Notes under the pieces: model-generated
The model's database searches: none
Told to the model about the DNA's origin: nothing
Seen by the model: only the letters and a program-made list of their open reading frames with translations
In this document: positions 1 to 5,168 of the stretch, one piece after another
Layout: each line of letters begins with the position of its first letter
Position numbering within the stretch: position 1 is the first letter of the stretch
Translations under genes and position numbers: made by a program
Assembly (NCBI GenBank): GCA_028699735.1
Contig: JAQVUB010000109.1
Coordinates: 1-7,644 of the forward strand
Length of the DNA: 7,644 nucleotides
DNA from: Lentisphaeria bacterium
GTDB taxonomy: Bacteria; Verrucomicrobiota; Lentisphaeria; Oligosphaerales; Oligosphaeraceae
Direction: 5' to 3'

Positions 1-1
1 A

Positions 2-652
2 AAACAGCGCGACTGCGAGTACGTCACCATCACCAACTGCATTCTCAGCACCAACTGCAATGCTTTCCGCATCGGGGTGGGTACCGGGCGAATCCACTCC
101 TGCACAATCAGCAACATCATCTTTCACAACACACGGCACGCAATCTGTTTCGTCTCAGCCTATTCACAGAAATCCCCAGGCGTCCTGATCGAAGATATTT
201 CCATGAGCAATCTGATGATCAACGCCGAACGGGCCATCGTCCTGAAGACTTCCAATTTCGGCCCGACTGACGAAGAGACCCCCGGCAAGCCGATCCGGCG
301 AATTGCTTTCCGGGGGCTTCGCGGAACAGTATCCCGCGGCTCCTACATTACTGGCAGCAAAGAAAATCCTATCGAAGATGTCATTCTGGATGACATCAGC
401 CTGGTCTGTACCGGAGGAGAATATCTCAAAAGCGACGAACCCCGCCGGAAATATATGCCAATGGAATTCATCCCCGCAGCTTTCTATCTGGAGTACACTG
501 ACAATATTACATTCCGCAATCTGAAACTGGACTGGAAAACGGAAAGCACACTCTGGAAATACGGAATCCTAACCGCAAACTCAAGCAATTTTTCCGGGGA
601 AAATATGCATTCCGGAAAAACCGACTGCCTCGGGTGCAGTTCGCAAAAGTAG
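2..652 (+). CDS. GH28-like (polygalacturonase-type) beta-helix protein, C-terminal part, truncated by an element end
   Basis: The reading frame is open from the first complete codon at base 2, so the gene starts upstream of the window; the GTG at 77 is internal. The protein shows the repeating short-strand pattern of a right-handed parallel beta-helix: TITNCILSTNCNAFRIGVG, then TISNIIFHNTRHAIC, then VLIEDISMSNLMI, VILDDISLVCTGG and ITFRNLKLDW. The first of these is typical of glycoside hydrolase family 28 relatives (pectin-type polysaccharide hydrolases, usually exported), which also often carry the later LDWK...WKYGI stretch. The catalytic half would lie upstream and cannot be checked. The last six residues and the stop (GCSSQK-stop) are encoded by the terminal repeat of a mobile element starting at 632, so the native C-terminus has been replaced. 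The loss is probably small because family members end soon after the WKYGI region. It is transcribed towards the defence operon, unlike everything else here. The fold is fairly secure; the substrate is unknown. Confidence 0.8.
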   Translation, partial: KQRDCEYVTITNCILSTNCNAFRIGVGTGRIHSCTISNIIFHNTRHAICFVSAYSQKSPGVLIEDISMSNLMINAERAIVLKTSNFGPTDEETPGKPIRRIAFRGLRGTVSRGSYITGSKENPIEDVILDDISLVCTGGEYLKSDEPRRKYMPMEFIPAAFYLEYTDNITFRNLKLDWKTESTLWKYGILTANSSNFSGENMHSGKTDCLGCSSQK

Positions 653-693
653 GCAGGTTTAAAAAATGGCTCAACCGTCCCGGTTGCGCCACC
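632..693. mobile_element. One-ended relict of the 163-base inverted-repeat element
   Basis: Bases 632-656 match the terminal repeat of the two complete elements at 23 of 25 positions (GGGTGCAGTTCGCAAAAG...). Bases about 672-693 match the element core, including the near-palindrome AACCGTCCCGGTT followed by GCGCCACC, compared with AACCGGGCCGGTT and ACGCCACC in the copy at 4549. The segment between them is shortened and no second terminus follows; the DUF499 3' end begins directly after it. No target duplication can be seen. It therefore looks like an old insertion that lost its right half in a deletion, and it now forms the junction between the GH28-like gene and the defence operon. Confidence 0.6.
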
Positions 694-916
694 CCATCTG
701 CTGTTATTCCTGTTCGAAGCCATGACTGCCGAACTTGAGTGTGCGGCAATTTTCGGTGACTGTACGGACAACGTGTTCGGGCGTTCCGGATGGGATTTCC
801 GTTTCGATTTCCAGTGGGACCCTCACGTCACAGTGCCATGAAAACATCTGGGAGCAGCTGGCGTTGAGGGCGCTTCCACAACAGCGTCGCTAGCGTCTTT
901 TATAAGCGTAATTGCA

Positions 917-924
917 CATCCATT
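917..924. repeat. Target-site duplication CATCCATT (left and right of element copy 1)
   Basis: CATCCATT occurs at 917-924 immediately before the element and again at 1087-1094 immediately after it. This is a perfect 8-base direct repeat, as expected for a transposition event. Confidence 0.85.
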
Positions 925-1086
925 GGGTGCAGTTCCCAAAATAGGTAGAGGCTATCCAGAAAGGGTTCAGGGGTCAGGCTTATAAGGTGGCGTAACCGGC
1001 CCGGTTGCGATTTCTGTTAGTACTCCCACGCCCGAACGGTCTCAGGTGCCCGGGGCAGCGACTGCCTACTTTTGGGAACTGCACCC
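925..1086. mobile_element. MITE-like non-autonomous inverted-repeat element, copy 1 (162 bases)
   Basis: The element begins GGGTGCAGTTCCCAAAA and ends in the reverse complement of that sequence. Its terminal inverted repeats are 24-25 bases (925-948 and 1062-1086), differing by one missing G and one substitution. The perfect 8-base duplication CATCCATT flanks it. The interior holds no significant reading frame; its centre is the 13-base palindrome AACCGGCCCGGTT (994-1006). It is the reverse complement of the copy at 4549-4711 with only two differences (one deleted base and one transition). It sits inside the DUF499 remnant. Such an element would need a transposase supplied elsewhere. A duplication of 8-9 bases is typical of IS256-like elements and a few other families, but the parent element cannot be identified from this window. 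Confidence 0.88.
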
Positions 1087-2464
1087 CATCCATTTCCATT
1101 TCCGGCCGGCGGCGGCCAGTCCCTAGACGAGAAGTTCGTCGTTGCGGAGTTTCTTGCTGGCCCGTATGGCCAGCGCATCCTGGCCTGTCAGCCGGTATGC
1201 CTGCATTTCGGGATGGCCTGCGCATTGCTCTGCGTCGGAACAATCAGCCACTGATAGGTTTCCGGCATGCGGGCGGCTACTGTGCTGCCCGCATGCTCTT
1301 TGCTTGACAGCACCTGCCGGGTCTGGTGCGCATCGAGATTCAGCGTTTCCGCCTCATCCACACAGGCTGATGACCAGCAGGCATTGTTTAGCCAGCTTGG
1401 CCGATTCCGTCAATGCCTGGGCAAAGGTGAAATGCGTCTCAAAGCTGCCGCCGGGCAGATCCCCCTGATCGTGCAGCTGCCGCGCATACGCGACCCACTC
1501 GTCGATCAGAATCAGACAGAACCCGTAATCGTTGAACAGTACCCGCAGAGCGTCACCAGGACTGGCGGCCCGCTCGTCATCTTTGCGTATCCGCTCGTAG
1601 GCCGCCTTGCCGCCAAGCTGCCAGGCCATTTCGCCCCAAAGCGTATGAATGAGCGTTCCGTCCGCTTTCACCTAAGGGTTTCCTGGCGAAATCTTGTTGC
1701 CGACCAATACCACAAGCTTGACTTTGGGCAGCTCCTGCACGGCGAAGGCCTTAAGGATGGCGTCCACTCCAAGCAATTCGCTGTGCGGCGTGCCGGAAAA
1801 CAGATGGTAGAGCGCCAGCATCGAGTGAGTTTTGCCGCCGCCGAAGTAGGTCTGGAGCTGCACGACCGGATCGCCACCCGAGCCGCTCAGGCGTTGGGCG
1901 GCTCCGGCCAGCAGGCCGGTCAGGCTTTCGGTCAGATAGGTGCGCCGGAAGAACTCAACGGGATTGCGGTACTCGTCCGATCCTTCGTCCAGGTGCACCT
2001 GCCAGAGATCGGCTGCGAACACCGCCTGCTGGTATTTGCCGCTGGCCACATCCCTGTGCGGCTGAACGACCTCGCGCCAAGGCTTGATGCCCGCCTGAAC
2101 TTGAGTCTCGATGGTGGTTCCGGCAACCTTGCGCTTCTCCGTGCGTACCTGTTCATCGAAGCGCACCCGAAGCAAGTCCATTTTCCTCTTCTCGACCTCG
2201 CCGGCCTCCGGCGCGGAAACAGCAGTCAGGAGTCGTGCAGCGCTGTCGAGGGCGCGACAGGCGTCGTCCGTGCTGAACGGTCGCTGGTGCGCCCAGCGGT
2301 TGCGTTCCTCGCACAGTTCACTGATCAGCGTTCTTTCCGCATGGCCGAGCGTCTTGCGGAAGACGCTGTTCCGCTGCTTTCAGTTCCCGCTCAACAAACG
2401 GCTACAGTCCAGCCGTCAGAAATTCCAGTATCTTGCCGACACGTTCATGATTGGTGATGGCCAT

Positions 2465-2480
2465 TGGCGCATCCTTTTCT
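2465..2480 (-). promoter_or_regulatory. Ribosome-binding site for DUF499
   Basis: On the minus strand AAGGA lies seven bases before ATG 2464, in the 16-base gap after the DUF3307 stop. It supports a start much further upstream than the longest uninterrupted frame suggests. Confidence 0.6.
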
Positions 2481-3179
2481 TTAAGGGGTTGGAAATGTTG
2501 TGACCCATTTTGTGAGCAATGCCAACGCGATGGCGAGCGCGAAACTCATGAGCGTTCCAATCAATACATACTCGGCCACTTTCTGCTGCCTGGCGTTTTC
2601 GAAACGCAAAATGGACTTGGCTGCGACGAGAAAACCAATGCCGGCAGGATAGTCGCAAAAGATGAAAGCAAAGATCAAGGCCCGTTCGAGCCGTCCGATC
2701 CATTTGCCTCCGTCTTTCAGACCGTCGATATCTAATTTTAAATTGTTTTCGTCAATCAGTCTTTTGGTAAACTTTGCCACGAAGAGTCCTGCCCACTGAA
2801 CGGTAGCCACAAAACCGCCAACTGTAACAATAAGAGTGAATCCCATACCGGCGAAATCCGGCATGCCCGCGAAGATTTTCAATCCCACAACGACAGCGGT
2901 GATGCCAGTCAGATAGACGGATTGTTCAACCGCACATGCCAAGGCCGTTTTCCGGTCTTTTCCTTTCACAGCATTAATCAGAAGATGTATCAGGAAGACA
3001 GCCAACGGGAGCTCCCAGTAAGCCCACGACTGAAAGGCGATATAGGCCGTCCCCGCATGAATCAGGCCAAGCAGCACGTGAAACAAAAAATTGCGCTTGC
3101 ATTTGGACATCCAAACTGCCTGCAAGGCAAGGTCTGCAATGAAATACCCCGCGATCAACAGGGCGATGATCTTTTCCAT
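2481..3179 (-). CDS. DUF3307 family integral membrane protein
   Basis: The start chosen is ATG 3179 (MEKIIALLIAGYFIADLALQ, 232 residues), preceded by AGGGGG; an earlier TTG at 3203 only adds repeat-encoded residues. About seven hydrophobic segments are visible at residues 3-19, 31-50, 57-71, 87-104, 112-134, 165-190 and 203-224, so it is an inner-membrane protein. DUF3307 features are the N-terminal GYFIADLALQ...W with conserved histidines in HVLLGLIHAG and IHLLINAV, and the C-terminal IGRLERALIF, IGFLVAAKSILRFE and AEYVLIGTL. Biochemical function is unknown. It follows a SatD-family gene by about 85 bases, a pairing seen in many genomes, and precedes DUF499 by 16 bases. No stop, frameshift or deletion is apparent, unlike the surrounding defence genes. 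Family call is strong; any role in defence is inference from position. Confidence 0.9.
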   Translation of the reverse strand: MEKIIALLIAGYFIADLALQAVWMSKCKRNFLFHVLLGLIHAGTAYIAFQSWAYWELPLAVFLIHLLINAVKGKDRKTALACAVEQSVYLTGITAVVVGLKIFAGMPDFAGMGFTLIVTVGGFVATVQWAGLFVAKFTKRLIDENNLKLDIDGLKDGGKWIGRLERALIFAFIFCDYPAGIGFLVAAKSILRFENARQQKVAEYVLIGTLMSFALAIALALLTKWVTTFPTP

Positions 3180-3190
3180 CAATACCCCCT
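3180..3190 (-). promoter_or_regulatory. Ribosome-binding site for DUF3307
   Basis: AGGGGG ends a few bases before ATG 3179 on the minus strand. This favours that ATG over the TTG at 3203. Confidence 0.5.
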
Positions 3191-3197
3191 GAAAGAC

Positions 3198-3280
3198 ATG
3201 CAACCTCTACAGGTTGCTTTTAACGAATGCAACCTCTACAGGTTGCTTTTAACGAATGCAACCTCTACAGGTTGCTTTTT
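3198..3280. repeat. Three tandem 29-base hairpin units between satD-like and DUF3307 genes
   Basis: A 29-base unit is repeated exactly at 3198-3226 and 3227-3255, with a third partial unit from 3256. Each contains the perfect stem GCAACCT-CTAC-AGGTTGC (7-base arms, 4-base loop). On the plus strand each stem is followed by TTTT, and the third by seven T, which looks terminator-like in that direction. On the minus strand, the direction of the operon, no T tract follows. The last unit overlaps the end of the SatD-family gene and encodes its final residues KSNL and the TAG stop, so the array may have arisen by tandem duplication of that gene end. It could act as an attenuating or stabilising hairpin between the two genes. 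Confidence 0.85.
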
Positions 3281-3954
3281 TTGCGATTTTCCACCCATTC
3301 CAAGACAACCTCAACGACCTGCCAATGTGCGCGCTGTAAAGCTTTCTGCACAGCCTGTCGGGTCGGACGCTTCTCCGAATTGCCGGCTCCCGGCCAGTTC
3401 TCTGCTGTTTGCTCCTGCGTCAATCCTTTCAGAGCTCCATAAACAGCCCTTGACTCCGTCACCGTCCAGGACGTCACAATGCAATCTAGAAGCGGGACTA
3501 CCCCGGCAGACAGACTATTTTTTTCTGCGTCTGCTCTCTCTCCGTCCGCATAGGCCAGACGCATATCCTTCATCGCATCGAGTGTTTTGCCGGAAAACGT
3601 GAATGCCAACCCTCGCGAGTCGGAAATCCGCTGCTTTGAGATTGTCTCTATTGGGCCGGTTCCGATGGCGATGCGGGTGTCGAACATTGTCTTGTTGTCA
3701 GAAAGGCTGCGCAACCCGGCGCGGATAAACAGAGCTGCCCGCAGGCCCAGAGACGGATCAGCCAGCAGCCACTGCCAGCTGTCATGGCGGAAAGTATCAA
3801 CCTGACCGACAGAAGCGTCCGGAAACAGGTCATTGAATTCCTGTGCAAGCTGACGAATTCGATCCATTGCTTTTCTGCTCTGTTCAGCAGTTAAGCGGGA
3901 CGACTTTACAAGGTCGCCAGTCAGCACGGCATAGACATTTTCCGCATCAACCAT
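3265..3954 (-). CDS. SatD-family protein (nucleotide-cyclase-like N-terminus plus helix-turn-helix)
   Basis: This 229-residue protein starts at ATG 3954, with GGAGG five bases upstream and 15 bases after the DUF1156 stop. The N-terminus YAVLTGDLVKSSRL (residues 8-21) is the SatD signature. It continues with VDTFRHDSWQWLLADP (52-67), LRAALFIRAGLR (71-82) and RIAIGTGPIE (94-103), a layout resembling the nucleotide-cyclase homology fold although it does not show the usual set of metal-binding and catalytic residues. Residues about 164-212 (VTESRAVYGALKGLTQEQTA...RQAVQKALQRAHW) look like a helix-turn-helix with an inserted loop, suggesting DNA binding. SatD proteins are named from a streptococcal acid-tolerance operon; their molecular role is unknown. 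The gene is co-directional with the defence operon and directly upstream of the DUF3307 gene. It appears intact. Regulator of, or sensor for, the DUF3307 protein is a reasonable but unproven role. Confidence 0.82.
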   Translation of the reverse strand: MVDAENVYAVLTGDLVKSSRLTAEQSRKAMDRIRQLAQEFNDLFPDASVGQVDTFRHDSWQWLLADPSLGLRAALFIRAGLRSLSDNKTMFDTRIAIGTGPIETISKQRISDSRGLAFTFSGKTLDAMKDMRLAYADGERADAEKNSLSAGVVPLLDCIVTSWTVTESRAVYGALKGLTQEQTAENWPGAGNSEKRPTRQAVQKALQRAHWQVVEVVLEWVENRKKSNL

Positions 3955-3969
3955 GATGGCCTCCGATTT

Positions 3970-4494
3970 TCACAACAATTGTCCCTGTATCTGAACTTTA
4001 GGTTTTTCCGCCGCCTCGAGAGCCAGGCGTGCCAATTCCGGCCATCCCATGACCAGGGCATTGCACACATGCGCCTCGAAGCCAAGCCGGGCGGCCTCGA
4101 GCGGAATGGAGCCGCCGCCGGAGAAAGGATCAAGCACAGGAGGAAGCTTGCCATCGCAATGTTTGAGCATTTCAGCGCAAGCCTCCGCATAGACTTCGGG
4201 ATGCTCATGCAGTTTCTTGCCCAGCATCCGGCGGATGATCCCGAACAGCCTCTCACGCTCGGCGTCCTGCTCCTGCTCGCTCCTGTCCTTCCACACCGGA
4301 TCATCGGAAAGGTCGGTCACCACGGAGACAAACAGCACCGCACACGCCGTCGGCAACGGCAAACGCGCCCACCAATGGTGAATCCCCTTCGGATGAGACC
4401 CGATCCCGGGCATCTTATCATAAGCCGAGGCATCGTTGATCTCCGGCAACGGAAGAGCTACCTCGATAAGTTTTTTCTTGTAGGGAACTGTCAT
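3970..4494 (-). pseudogene. DUF1156 adenine-specific DNA methylase, reduced to its two ends by an internal deletion
   Basis: The start is ATG 4494, overlapping the PIN stop as ATGA. The 174-residue frame begins MTVPYKKKLIEVALPLPEIN, then has HHWWARLPLPTACAVLF (residues 39-55) and the AdoMet-binding motif DPFSGGGSIPLEAARLGFEAH (122-142), all classic for DUF1156 methylases, which are about 900-1,000 residues long. Directly after GFEAH the sequence changes to VCNALVMGWPELARLAL and ends IQGQLL, which resembles the C-terminal end of the same family. An in-frame deletion of several hundred residues near base 4068 therefore explains the short product. The catalytic (D/N)PPY-type motif is absent, so it cannot methylate DNA. 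In an intact system this enzyme would mark self DNA. That the tail is the authentic C-terminus is judged from memory of the family. Confidence 0.82.
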
Positions 4495-4539
4495 GGGCAA
4501 GCAGCCAATAGTTGTGGATTTGATGTCAGTACCTCGATA

Positions 4540-4548
4540 CCGCCGAAC
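4540..4548. repeat. Target-site duplication CCGCCGAAC (left and right of element copy 2)
   Basis: CCGCCGAAC occurs at 4540-4548 and again at 4712-4720, a perfect 9-base direct repeat flanking the element. Keeping one copy and removing the element restores the PIN reading frame. Confidence 0.88.
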
Positions 4549-4711
4549 GGGTGCAGTTCCCAAAAGTAGGTAGTCGCTGCCCCGGGCACCTGAGACCGTT
4601 CGGGCGTGGGAGTACTAACAGAAATCGCAACCGGGCCGGTTACGCCACCTTATAAGCCTGACCCCTGAACCCTTTCTGGATAGCCTCTACCTACTTTTGG
4701 GAACTGCACCC
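4549..4711. mobile_element. MITE-like non-autonomous inverted-repeat element, copy 2 (163 bases)
   Basis: The element has perfect 25-base terminal inverted repeats (4549-4573 and 4687-4711) starting GGGTGCAGTTCCCAAAAG, a central AACCGGGCCGGTT palindrome and no coding capacity. It is inverted relative to the copy at 925 and matches it at all but two positions, so both insertions are recent or recently homogenised. It is inserted in the PIN part of the chimera. The repeat reads as GAVPKSR-stop in one frame and GCSSQK-stop in another, so insertion usually ends the interrupted protein within nine codons. Confidence 0.9.
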
Positions 4712-5168
4712 CCGCCGAACTGCATATCTCCATCATGTGTCAACAGCTTGAAACCGTGACGTCTGCAGGTCTCGACGATCGCCCCATCGTTGAAGTCAAG
4801 AGACCCCCATTCAGTCTCCTCAAGAATTCCCGGCAGGTCAGCATGCGTCAGTTCAGTGTCCTCGATATCAGACATTCCCAGTATCTGCCTGACATCTTTA
4901 ATCACTGGATTGACCACCCTGGCGAAACCATCAGAACGCCGGAAATCCTTGAATTTCGGGCGAAGAACGATTGGCAGCACAGTGTTAAAGTCATCCCCCC
5001 AGCGGTCAAAAAGCACCCCAAGCGGCGCACTCATGTTGGCATCAAACCAACTCGTTGAAGACATATCGATTTCAATCGTGTCGAAGTGACAGTCTTTGGC
5101 TTTCTGAGCCAACCATGCAAGCCTCTCAAAGCCATTGAAGTCGCTCCTGATATCCTGAAGCTTGAGGA

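Larger units (their letters stand above)
704..2464 (-). pseudogene. DUF499 AAA-type ATPase (Swt1/HEPN-like N-terminus), heavily degraded
   Basis: DUF499 proteins are large (about 1,000-1,150 residues) P-loop ATPases found beside DUF1156 methylases in defence islands. The start chosen is ATG 2464, giving MAITNHERVGKILEF, with AAGGA seven bases upstream and 16 bases after the DUF3307 stop. Recognisable pieces in order are: the N-terminal piece (2464 to about 2370); an RNRWAHQ region typical of a HEPN-like domain, joined from about 2364; the Walker A GGGKT (about 1842-1828); GNKISPGNP; LWGEMAWQLGG; a Walker B-like LILIDEWVAYARQL (near 1500); ETFNL-like ETLNLDAHQTRQ with PETYQWL (1352-1209); RASKKLRNDELLV (1209-1126); and the C-terminal VRTVTENCRTLKFGSHGFE ending at TAA 706-704. 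Lesions are in-frame TAG at 2404-2402, 1674-1672 and 1125-1123; frame-changing deletions near 2370, 1355 and 828; a frameshift at 1209; and the element at 925-1086. About half of the family length is gone, so it should not make an active ATPase. The family call rests on remembered homologues. Confidence 0.85.

Noticed and set aside
725..750. Possible right terminus of the relict element (GACTGCC...TGTGC)
   Set aside because: On the minus strand these bases encode the conserved DUF499 C-terminus (ENCRTLKFGSHGFE), so the resemblance to the terminal repeat is weak and accidental.
925..1086. A transposase gene or tRNA inside the inverted-repeat element
   Set aside because: The element is only 162 bases, has no open frame of useful length, and does not form a cloverleaf that I can recognise.
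1267..2457. A 396-codon plus-strand open frame
   Set aside because: It is the antisense shadow of the DUF499 remnant; the minus strand carries clear family motifs (GGGKT, IDEW, RNRWAHQ) and a ribosome-binding site, while the plus-strand product has no recognisable pattern.
3198..3280. CRISPR-like array with 29-base period
   Set aside because: The repeats are directly adjacent with no spacers and no cas gene is present; they are tandem hairpins.
3979..4569. A 196-codon plus-strand open frame ending GCSSQK
   Set aside because: It is the antisense shadow of the DUF1156 remnant running into the element terminus; its ending only reflects the repeat sequence.
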